DNA of 13,504 nucleotides, from positions 1 to 13,504 of the forward strand of contig JBGAVQ010000157.1 in assembly GCA_044228045.1 (NCBI GenBank), given 5' to 3'. Below, piece after piece: positions 6,260-12,765 of the stretch. Position numbers and translations under genes: made by a program. How positions within the stretch are numbered: the stretch's first letter is position 1; every line of letters begins with the position of its first letter. Source of the DNA: JAXLVB01 sp044228045 (GTDB lineage: Bacteria; Bacteroidota; Bacteroidia; Cytophagales; Spirosomataceae). The notes under the pieces were generated by a model. It ran no database searches. It was not told the DNA's origin and worked only from the letters and a program-made list of their open reading frames with translations.

Positions 6260-7138
6260 ATGTCGAATCCGAAAAACATACTGAATTTTGAAGGCTTATA
6301 CGGCGACGATCATGGAAAATATTCTTCTGAGTATATTTTCTTAGAGCTAATAGCCACCCGCAGTCAAACATTCGATTGGAACATCAAACTCCATATCCAT
6401 TCGCATCTTTTTCAGGTGTTTATCGTAAAAAATGGCTCACTTACCTTTCAAGACGACACCCAAGAATATCAGCTTGAAGCCCCTTGTGTATTGTTGATAC
6501 CTCCAACACTACTGCATGGTCTTGTTTATAGTCCCAATGTTGTAGGGCAAATCCTTACCTTATCTGAAAGTATAGTTGAGGATATTTTTAAAACATCAAA
6601 TCCGATATGGCAGACGTTTGAACAAATAAGGGTGTTGACTAACTTTGAGGAAGAGGCTGCATTTGAAAAAATCTTAGGTCTGGTCACTACCATTGAAGGT
6701 GAATTATTTAGTGAAAACCCCGAGCGTTTTTTGATGTTGAGGGCTTATATTACCCAGCTTTTTATTTGTCTTCACCGACTCACCAAACAAGAAGAAGCGC
6801 AAAAAGGTGGCTCGTTAATGATGGGCTATTTTCGGAAATTTCAGCAGCACATCAAACAGGCGGAGTATCCTAAAAGTATTCCCGAATTTGCCGATGAACT
6901 CCACATCAGTCCCGTACATTTGAACAGAATTTGTAAGGCAGTCGCAGGGAAATCGGCCATTGAATTGGTGCATCAAAATATCATCAGCGAAGCCCAAAAA
7001 TATTTGCTTCATACTTCGTATTCGGTTTCTGAAATAGCCTATCTGCTGAAATTTGAATATCCCAACTACTTTGCCAAGTTATTTAAAAAATACGTGGGTA
7101 TGTCGCCCATTGAGTTTAGAAAGCAGGATAGGAGGTAA
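6260..7138 (+). CDS. AraC-family regulator with cupin sensor, PobR-like
   Basis: This 292-residue protein has an N-terminal cupin sensor (about 44-100; HSHLFQVFIVKNGS, then APCVLLIPPTLLHG) and a C-terminal AraC/XylS DNA-binding domain with two helix-turn-helix units (about 206-228 and 255-277). The second ends in the family's NYFAKLFKKYVGMSPIEFRK pattern. The cupin layout resembles the AraC-type PobR activators, which sense aromatic acids such as 4-hydroxybenzoate. It is transcribed divergently from the tannase operon, so it is probably its activator, with gallate or a related phenolic acid as a plausible but unproven ligand. An upstream ATG at 6253 is in another frame and stops soon, so 6260 is the start. 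It ends 6 bases before the convergent GH28 gene, leaving no room for a terminator between them. Confidence 0.87.
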   Translation: MSNPKNILNFEGLYGDDHGKYSSEYIFLELIATRSQTFDWNIKLHIHSHLFQVFIVKNGSLTFQDDTQEYQLEAPCVLLIPPTLLHGLVYSPNVVGQILTLSESIVEDIFKTSNPIWQTFEQIRVLTNFEEEAAFEKILGLVTTIEGELFSENPERFLMLRAYITQLFICLHRLTKQEEAQKGGSLMMGYFRKFQQHIKQAEYPKSIPEFADELHISPVHLNRICKAVAGKSAIELVHQNIISEAQKYLLHTSYSVSEIAYLLKFEYPNYFAKLFKKYVGMSPIEFRKQDRR

Positions 7139-7144
7139 AATTAA

Positions 7145-8461
7145 TCAATGCAATTCCTTGCCATTAACATTCACTTTTTTTAGGCTAAATCCGTTTACAA
7201 TTGCTTTGTTGATGTCTGAGTTTTTGGCTTTTACAGTAAGGTTCTCAAAATTAAAATTAGAAAGCTTGTCATATTCGGTGATGGCTACGTCGAAGAAAAT
7301 CTCGCAGTCTAATTTTATGTTTTTAAGGGTAATATGCTCTGAGTAAGACAACGGGACATCTTTACGGCCTTTGAGGTCAAAAAACTGTGTCCAAGGTTTT
7401 ACATAAATCAGGCTACGGGCTTTGCCAGTGATATTTTCTACACTGATGTATTCATATTTTTGTGGGGTATCGGGGCGCATTTTTAGCCACAAAACCCGCT
7501 GGGCATCGTTTACTTTGATGTTTCGCAGCACTACATTTTTGATTTTAATCGCCTCGCTTCCGCAAGTAAGCGCTCCATGGCAAAACCCAAACTCACAGTC
7601 TTCAATCAGGATATTAGCGTTTCCGCCATTGTTAGGATCGGTATCTGCATAAGGCCCTTTGCCGCCTTTCAGTGCGATGGCATCATCGTTTACGGCCATA
7701 TAACAGTTTTTTATCAATACATTGGTGCAAGCGTCGAGGTCAATGGCATCTGTGCTGGGCGCTTTTACGGGCTGATGTGGTGAGGTGATTCGGAGGTTCA
7801 GTATCTTAATGTTCCGACACTTATAGTAGTGACTTGTCCAAAATCCTGAATTGATGAGCTTTACATCTTGTACTTGTACATTGTTGCTGTTCCATACAAA
7901 TAACAGTCGTGGTCTTGATACCTCCAAGTTAGTACAATTCGGATTTTCTTTGCGTCTTTGCCAAAATGCCTCCCAATATTTGAGTCCGTTGCCATCAATC
8001 GTTCCATTACCCGAAATCGTGAAACCGTTCACACCATACGCATTGACCAAAGCGGGGAAATAATCTAAATTTTGGCCTTCCATTCTGGATGGCATCATAG
8101 GGTAGTCTTTGATGTTGTCGGAGCCTTTCAGTACGCCTTTTTCAGCTACAAACAAGTGCGTTTTGGGTTTGAAAAACAAAGCCCCAGACAAAAAAACGCC
8201 TTTGGGTACCACCACTACACCGCCTTTCTCAGCGGCTTTGTCTATCACGGCTTGTATGGCCGCTGTTTGCACGAGTGTACTATCATTTTTGACCCCAAAA
8301 TCAGTCAGTACAAATTGTTTTCCTAAGTTTTCAGCTTTTATTTTCGTAATATCAAAAAACCATTTGGGCATGGTGCTTCCGTCTGGAAACTTGTTGTTTT
8401 GAGCATCCACTTTAACAACAATGGTGAATAGCAAAAAATAAAGCGTAAGGATTGATTTCAT
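7145..8461 (-). CDS. secreted GH28 glycoside hydrolase (polygalacturonase-like)
   Basis: This is a 438-residue protein with a Sec signal peptide (1-20, VDA-Q) and the right-handed beta-helix pattern of GH28, from GGVVVVPKGVFLSGAL onward. Active-site segments are in family order: Asp238 in STDAIDLD (family NTD), Asp259-Asp260 in VNDDAIALKGG (family DD), His295 in FCHGALTCGSE (family GHG), and Lys327 in LWLKMR (family RIK). The acidic residues and the lysine are present, but NTD has become STD and GHG has become CHG. The enzyme would act on pectic polymers outside the cytoplasm; an exo-polygalacturonase, xylogalacturonan or rhamnogalacturonan activity cannot be told apart here. Its own promoter has a good -7 box at 8495-8502. 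It is convergent with the regulator, so it is not in the tannase operon, but it shares the plant-matter theme. Confidence 0.9.
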   Translation of the reverse strand: MKSILTLYFLLFTIVVKVDAQNNKFPDGSTMPKWFFDITKIKAENLGKQFVLTDFGVKNDSTLVQTAAIQAVIDKAAEKGGVVVVPKGVFLSGALFFKPKTHLFVAEKGVLKGSDNIKDYPMMPSRMEGQNLDYFPALVNAYGVNGFTISGNGTIDGNGLKYWEAFWQRRKENPNCTNLEVSRPRLLFVWNSNNVQVQDVKLINSGFWTSHYYKCRNIKILNLRITSPHQPVKAPSTDAIDLDACTNVLIKNCYMAVNDDAIALKGGKGPYADTDPNNGGNANILIEDCEFGFCHGALTCGSEAIKIKNVVLRNIKVNDAQRVLWLKMRPDTPQKYEYISVENITGKARSLIYVKPWTQFFDLKGRKDVPLSYSEHITLKNIKLDCEIFFDVAITEYDKLSNFNFENLTVKAKNSDINKAIVNGFSLKKVNVNGKELH

Positions 8462-8494
8462 AAGACTCTAATCAGGAATTAGATTTTAGAAGTA

Positions 8495-8502
8495 CAAATA
8501 TA
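8495..8502 (-). promoter_or_regulatory. Bacteroidetes-type -7 box for the GH28 gene
   Basis: The minus strand reads TATATTTG, an exact TAnnTTTG match to the -7 element used by the Bacteroidetes primary sigma factor. It would start transcription about 25-30 bases before the GH28 ATG at 8461. The -33 element (TTG-like) is not clear. Confidence 0.5.
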
Positions 8503-8700
8503 GTGAGGTAATTCTTGGTTTTGGGATAAGATAGGTTGATAGCACAAAATGATTGAAATTGTAACAATCAAAGAGTAACGTAATGTACCTTCACCAGAGA
8601 CGAGCGAAGGCGAGAATTAACCCTTCAAAAAAAAACTTCAAAAAAATTGTGATGTTTTAATACACCCTACGAATCATTGTGCAAAAGGTTCAAAAAAACA

Positions 8701-8730
8701 GGGTCGCCGAAATCGGGTCGCCGAAGCGAC
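8701..8730. repeat. GGGTCGCCGAA direct repeat and GTCGC/GCGAC hairpin in a leader
   Basis: GGGTCGCCGAA occurs at 8701-8711 and 8715-8725. The second copy continues into a perfect 5-bp stem: GTCGC (8717-8721), loop CGAA, GCGAC (8726-8730). It is GC-rich against an AT-rich background and ends 32 bases before the start at 8763, so it would be in the 5' leader. It could be a dispersed repeat or a leader structure. Confidence 0.5.
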
Positions 8731-8762
8731 TGACGAGAGTAGGCATTAAAACAATTATAACA

Positions 8763-9455
8763 ATGAAAAAACTAATTTTATCCTTCTCCATTTTTACGCT
8801 TGCCCTTGGCACAGTAGCAGCTCAATCTATTGACGAAATCGTAGCCAAACACCTAAACGCTCTCGGAGGCGAAGCAAAACTCAAAGAAGTAAAATCGGTA
8901 GAAATGGCAAATACCATCAAAGTGCAGGGACTCGAAATGCTAAACCAAACCAATATCGTGGTCAACAGTGCCGTGCGAAGCGAATCCTCCGTGATGGGTA
9001 ACACTTTGGTACAAGCATTTGATGGTACAATGGCTTGGGAAAACACCCCAATAATGATGGGTGGAAGTGGCAAACCGCAGGTGATGGCTGATGAATCGGC
9101 AGGGGCGATTATTAATCAAGCCGACCCATTTCCATTGTTAGACTATGCCAAAAAAGGAACAAAATTGGAGCTTTTGGCTACTGAAAATGCGTATTTTCAT
9201 TTAAAAATGACTCCAAAAATGGGTGCCGAATCAGAAATATGGATAAATTCAAAAACGGGGCTTGTTTCAAAACTAAAATCATTTCAAAACGGACAAGACG
9301 TAGAGATTGAGTTCTCTAATTATACCCAAATAGAAGGCATAACCTTCGCCTTGCACATGGAAACGATGGCAGGAATGATTAAGATTGATACCAAATCGGT
9401 GAAGCTAAATGGTAGCATAGACCCCTCTATTTTTAGAATGCCAATCCTAAAATAA
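8763..9455 (+). CDS. secreted LolA-like (outer-membrane lipoprotein-sorting protein-like) protein
   Basis: This is a 230-residue protein with a clean Sec signal peptide (MKKLILSFSIFTLALG..., cleaved near AA-Q20). The mature start SIDEIVAKHLNALGGEAKLKEVKSV is typical of Bacteroidetes proteins annotated as outer-membrane lipoprotein-sorting proteins, which have an open beta-barrel that can hold a lipid. Later strands (SEIWINSKTGLVSKL, DVEIEFSNYTQIEGI) fit that fold. The reading frame is open 28 codons further upstream, but those codons run through a GC-rich hairpin and would bury the signal peptide, so the ATG at 8763 is used. The cargo is unknown. The stop is 8 bases before the next gene, so they are co-transcribed. 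Confidence 0.75.
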   Translation: MKKLILSFSIFTLALGTVAAQSIDEIVAKHLNALGGEAKLKEVKSVEMANTIKVQGLEMLNQTNIVVNSAVRSESSVMGNTLVQAFDGTMAWENTPIMMGGSGKPQVMADESAGAIINQADPFPLLDYAKKGTKLELLATENAYFHLKMTPKMGAESEIWINSKTGLVSKLKSFQNGQDVEIEFSNYTQIEGITFALHMETMAGMIKIDTKSVKLNGSIDPSIFRMPILK

Positions 9456-9463
9456 CTACCCCC

Positions 9464-10324
9464 ATGAAAAAGATACATCTCATTATCATCATTCTTTTGA
9501 GCATTCTTAAAACGAATGCGCAAAGCCTCGAAAAAGCCCCTTTTCATCATTTAAAATCACATTTCAACGCTAAAACCTACGAATTGAAGGTATCGCTACC
9601 ACAAAAGTATTCAACCCAAGACAGCCTGCGTTACCCTGTTTTATATGTTTTGGATGGTAAGTATGCTTTCAATTCGATGAGTTCGATTCGTGAGGGGTTA
9701 GATTTGGGCAAAGAAATCAAAGAGATAATCATTGTGAGCATTGAGGCAGTACACAGCACCCAAAACGAATGGTTTGCCAATCGCCAAAATGATTATACGC
9801 CCTCACGGATTCCACAGGCTGATACACTTTGGTCTAAAATCCTCAATATTCCAGATGGAATGTTGGTATCGGGCGGGGCCGATAATTTCTTGAATACATT
9901 AGAACACGACCTGCTTCCGTTTATTGATTTTCATTATAAAACCACCGCCGACAGGGGCTTATCAGGGCATTCGCTTGGGGGGTTATTGACGGGCTATTGT
10001 CTCCTGAAAAAGCCACATTTATTCAAGCGATACGGCATTCTTAGTCCTTCATTTTGGTGGAACAATGGCGAAATGTTGCAAAATGAGGTAACTTTTGCCA
10101 ACGAAAATACCGAACTTAACGCCAAAGTGTTTTTCTCGGCAGGAAGTGCCGAAGATGTAATTTTACGCAACGCATTTACCACTTTCACAAACGCCATGAA
10201 AAGCCGAAATTATAAAGGTCTGACCATGAATGTAAAGGTTTTTGAGGGCGAAACGCACCTTTCGGTAGTACCAGCATGTAGCAGTCGTACGCTCAAAGTT
10301 TTGTATGGTGCCAACGTGCTATAA
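9464..10324 (+). CDS. secreted alpha/beta hydrolase, esterase D / Fes-IroE family
   Basis: This 286-residue protein is of the putative esterase family (PF00756 type), which covers enterochelin esterases, S-formylglutathione hydrolases and carbohydrate esterases. It has a signal peptide (1-20, TNA-Q), the strand YPVLYVLDGKY, the nucleophile Ser170 in GLSGHSLGG, an acid near Glu230/Asp231 in SAGSAEDV, and His265 in GETHLSV. The triad is therefore complete. The GLSGHSLGGLLTGYCL block and the SPSFWWN segment after it are typical of siderophore-esterase-like Bacteroidetes members. The substrate is unknown. It lies between the LolA-like gene (8-base gap) and an ECF sigma gene (21-base gap), so all four plus-strand genes may form one transcript. 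Confidence 0.85.
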   Translation: MKKIHLIIIILLSILKTNAQSLEKAPFHHLKSHFNAKTYELKVSLPQKYSTQDSLRYPVLYVLDGKYAFNSMSSIREGLDLGKEIKEIIIVSIEAVHSTQNEWFANRQNDYTPSRIPQADTLWSKILNIPDGMLVSGGADNFLNTLEHDLLPFIDFHYKTTADRGLSGHSLGGLLTGYCLLKKPHLFKRYGILSPSFWWNNGEMLQNEVTFANENTELNAKVFFSAGSAEDVILRNAFTTFTNAMKSRNYKGLTMNVKVFEGETHLSVVPACSSRTLKVLYGANVL

Positions 10325-10345
10325 GCCCTAAACCCATTTGTAGCA

Positions 10346-10843
10346 ATGAAATCAACCGAACAGGCATTCATTAAACTTATCAAAGAAAACAAGGGAATAA
10401 TTTACAAAATTTGTAACTCCTATTGTGCCGAAAAAGAGGATAGAGATGACTTATCACAGGAAATTATCTACAACCTTTGGAAAGCCTTTGATAGTTTTGA
10501 CGAAGCCTATAAGTTTTCGACATGGATGTACCGCATCGCCCTGAATGTAGCCATTTCGTTTTATAGGCAAGAAAAGAAATTCAGAAATCGTGAATCCATT
10601 ACCGAAGGATTGATTGTTTTTGAAGAAAATATGGAGGAGAAAAGCGAAAAAGAAGGCAATCTGCAATTGTTGCAGCAGTTTATCAGTGAATTGAAAGAAA
10701 TAGACAAAGCCATCATACTGCTGTATTTAGACAGTAAATCACATAGAGAAATTGCCGAAATCACGGGCTTTTCAGAAACGAATGTGGCTACCAAAATCAA
10801 TCGGATTAAAGACAAACTCAAAGAGAAGTTTTCATCAAAATAA
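10346..10843 (+). CDS. ECF (sigma-70 family) RNA polymerase sigma factor
   Basis: The 165-residue protein has the two-domain ECF layout. Region 2 is at about 8-75, with RDDLSQEIIYNLWKAF for core binding and FSTWMYRIALN for -10 melting. Region 4 is at about 106-160, with the helix-turn-helix KSHREIAEITGFSETNVATKINR. It directs RNA polymerase to a small regulon. The next gene, 14 bases downstream, codes for a small membrane protein, as is common for ECF sigma and partner pairs in Bacteroidetes. There is no FecR-like gene, so it is not of the iron-siderophore FecI type by context. Its own cluster (8763-11538) is a plausible target. Confidence 0.92.
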   Translation: MKSTEQAFIKLIKENKGIIYKICNSYCAEKEDRDDLSQEIIYNLWKAFDSFDEAYKFSTWMYRIALNVAISFYRQEKKFRNRESITEGLIVFEENMEEKSEKEGNLQLLQQFISELKEIDKAIILLYLDSKSHREIAEITGFSETNVATKINRIKDKLKEKFSSK

Positions 10844-10857
10844 AAACATTTACAATC

Positions 10858-11538
10858 ATGGAATTAGACGAATTGAAATCGTTATGGCAAACTAATGACG
10901 AGAAATTAGAAAAAAGCCTTAGGCTCAATGAACAACACATTGAGCTGATACAGACCCAAAAAGTAGCATCAAAACTGGCCCCGTTGTACCGCAAAAGGCT
11001 CATAGAGTGCGTGTTTCATGTGGCAGCTATCCTTTTATTGATAGCTTTTGTTATCACAAATAGAAACGAAACACCTTATGCACTTTCGGGCTTGGCTTTG
11101 TTGGCATTTTATACCACTACTTTGGTAAACGCCATCCAGCAAATCAATTTGATTAAAAACATGGATTTCAATAAAGATTTGGCTACCATGCAGAGTTCGT
11201 TGGTCCTGTTGCAGACTCATATCATCAATTATGCCAAGCTGGCGGTGCTTTTTATACCCTCATTTTTGGCATATCCAGTGGTAATTAGCAAGGTAATTAA
11301 AGATTACAAAATCGAATTTTTTAGCGATTTTGACATCATCCAAAAATCGAACGGTAACTGGTGGACAATGATGGTGGTGGTTTCGGCTGTCTTAATACCC
11401 TTAGGTATCTGGTTTTACAGAGAGGTTTCTTATAAAAATATTGACAAACCTTATGTAAAGCGTTTTATCGAAAAATCATCTGGCAAAAGGGTAAGTAAGG
11501 CTTTGGAATTTTTGAAAGAGTTGCAGGATTTGAAGTAG
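10858..11538 (+). CDS. four-helix membrane protein, possible anti-sigma partner
   Basis: The 226-residue protein starts with a charged, helical, probably coiled-coil segment (MELDELKSLWQTNDEKLEKSLRLNEQH, about 1-45). Four hydrophobic spans follow, at about 50-67, 74-92, 126-146 and 168-186, and a basic C-terminal tail is last. The segment reads like the cytoplasmic end of a sigma-binding membrane protein, but no ASD or RseA-type zinc motif (HxxxCxxC) is visible. The gene follows the ECF sigma gene by 14 bases, so the two are translated from one message. The family is known in Bacteroidetes as a conserved partner of ECF genes without a proven function. The anti-sigma role is inferred from position only. 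Confidence 0.72.
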   Translation: MELDELKSLWQTNDEKLEKSLRLNEQHIELIQTQKVASKLAPLYRKRLIECVFHVAAILLLIAFVITNRNETPYALSGLALLAFYTTTLVNAIQQINLIKNMDFNKDLATMQSSLVLLQTHIINYAKLAVLFIPSFLAYPVVISKVIKDYKIEFFSDFDIIQKSNGNWWTMMVVVSAVLIPLGIWFYREVSYKNIDKPYVKRFIEKSSGKRVSKALEFLKELQDLK

Positions 11539-11572
11539 TATTGTTTAGTATCGCCACGTTCCGAAACGTATA

Positions 11573-11636
11573 TAGATAAAAGTTCAGAGAAAAGAAATCA
11601 CCGATTGGCAACGGTAAAGATTCCCTGTTTTATCTA
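11573..11636. repeat. nested inverted repeat downstream of the membrane-protein gene
   Basis: TAGATAAAA (11573-11581) and TTTTATCTA (11628-11636) are exact 9-base arms. Inside lies a second stem, ACCG (11600-11603) with CGGT (11612-11615), loop ATTGGCAA, flanked by ATC and GAT that can extend it. The whole is followed by A-runs, so it would fold in either strand. It could be the end of the plus-strand transcript, a small mobile repeat or a structured RNA. Confidence 0.5.
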
Positions 11637-11694
11637 AAAAATAGCCTTCAAACTTTTGAAGTTCACACATTTTTCAATATGTTTGGTGTATTGA

Positions 11695-11761
11695 TGTAAG
11701 AATAAGGGAAAAAAGGCTAATCAATTGAAACCAACACAATTTATTGCCCCCTTATTTCACA
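11695..11761. repeat. inverted repeat next to the (CT)n tract
   Basis: AATAAGGG (11701-11708) pairs exactly with CCCTTATT (11749-11756). The pairing extends outward through a G-T pair and, after a small bulge, TGT (11695-11697) with ACA (11759-11761). It ends about ten bases before the CT tract. Confidence 0.45.
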
Positions 11762-11767
11762 CTATAT

Positions 11768-11800
<33 letters not shown>

Positions 11801-11945
11801 TGGAAGTTGTTACTAAATCAGTCTATCTGTGGCAAAACAAAAAATTGAAATAGTTAAGGACTTAATGGTATTTTTACTTATTCTAACTTAGCTGGCTCAT
11901 ATGGCAGTTGAAAAAAGCAGCTAAAATACGGGACTTTTCAATTTT

Positions 11946-12355
11946 ATGGTAAGAGCTAAGTTATTTACCCCAAAAGGTTTGAAAGATGGAACAACTGCTT
12001 TTGATGATGAGAAAATTAAGTTGCAGACAGGTAGTATTATTTGTAATTGTTATTATTGGAAGCGAGAAGAACCTTCATTGGGTCATATTTTCCTCAAAAG
12101 AAATTTGTACGGTGGAAAGAATAATATTGAAAATTTGATTTTGGCTTGTAAAACTTGTAATAGTTCAAAGGGTAAAAAAGACTTAATGACATGGATGTAC
12201 TCAAAAAATCAATTTTTACCTTTGATGATTATTCGAAGATATTTAAAATTAGTTTACAGTTACTGTTTGCAAAATAACGGAATCAAGAAATTAGTGATTT
12301 AGATGAATTAGGTGCACCTTTTAACATTGTTACCCGAAAACCGTTTCCCAGTTAA
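11946..12355 (+). pseudogene. decayed HNH endonuclease
   Basis: The frame from 11946 gives 118 residues with the layout of an HNH nuclease: a Cys knuckle, the HNH core (LGHIFLKRNLYGGKNNIENLILACKTCNSSKGKKDLMTW) and a helical tail. Three lesions argue that it is dead. The first zinc pair, normally CxxC, reads Cys35-x-x-Trp38. The Asp that normally precedes the catalytic His is Gly46 before His47. The frame ends at 12302, while the neighbouring frame continues with NQEISDLDELGAPFNIVTRKPFPS up to a stop at 12353-12355. A loss of one base near 12280 would join the two. The second knuckle (Cys68-x-x-Cys71, Asn72, Lys75) is intact. In-frame stops lie just upstream, so 11946 is the likely start. HNH genes of this kind belong to mobile or restriction-like elements. 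A sequencing error would explain the frameshift but not the two substitutions. Confidence 0.68.
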
Positions 12356-12765
12356 ATTGGTACTCAACATCAATGACATTCAAAGCATAAAACTTGCCAC
12401 TTTCATGGTGGACAGCTACCACTTTTTGACTTATTCAAGAACTTCAAATTCGTGGCGACTGCAAATTAGAAAACTGATTCAAGGGGTCTTCAACTTTTAT
12501 GGCGATAAGCACCGCCTTTTTTCAAAGCGTGCTTGTTTTTCTCCAAAAAATAACTATTTTTGTATTGGCTTTGCTCCAATTTTAGCTTGGCTGGGGACAA
12601 AGTTAAGGCGTTGGTATTCAAACTTGGCTTGTGTCCCAACATACGAAAAAAGTAAAAGCTAAATACCTTATAATCAATTAATTAACACCAATTCAAAGTC
12701 ATCTTTTTTCTTTTGGTTGGAAAAAAATCAAAAATTAACATAAAGAATAAAACACCATCTATTTT
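12356..12765. other. non-coding or decayed accessory sequence
   Basis: About 410 bases separate the HNH remnant from the next gene. A frame is open from 12312 to 12662, but its product has no recognisable fold, starts inside the HNH remnant's tail, and reads like chance coding. The stretch contains small hairpins (GGCG/CGCC near 12500) and a repeat pair at 12586-12637. From 12660 it is very AT-rich and should hold the promoter of the gene at 12766. Confidence 0.45.
12586..12637. repeat. CTTGGCT direct repeats with GGGACA/TGTCCC inverted arms
   Basis: CTTGGCT occurs at 12586-12592 and 12623-12629. Each copy leads into one arm of an inverted pair, GGGACA (12594-12599) and TGTCCC (12632-12637). 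It might be a recombination site or a remnant of a mobile element end, but it lacks the paired core sites of an integron attC. Confidence 0.35.

Larger units (their letters stand above)
8462..8762. other. divergent intergenic region between GH28 gene and the LolA-like gene
   Basis: The 301 bases carry the GH28 promoter on the left and the leader of the plus-strand cluster on the right. In the middle, CCTTC at 8588-8592 pairs with GAAGG at 8606-8610, then come A-runs. Near the right end are two copies of GGGTCGCCGAA and a GTCGC/GCGAC hairpin. GACGAG followed by AGGC and ATTAA appears both near 8600 and near 8732. No TAnnTTTG box was found for the plus-strand genes, and I see no RNA gene. Confidence 0.5.

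Noticed and set aside
8679..8762. N-terminal extension of the LolA-like protein
   Set aside because: The 28 extra codons translate a GC-rich repeat and would place an ordinary Sec signal peptide internally.
12586..12640. Possible integron attC site
   Set aside because: The GTTAAGG and GTTGGGA words do not fit the GTTRRRY core, the inverse core is missing, and no integrase is in the window.
12312..12662. Open frame of 116 codons
   Set aside because: It overlaps the tail of the HNH remnant in another frame, has no recognisable fold, and the DNA shows repeats and hairpins rather than coding character.
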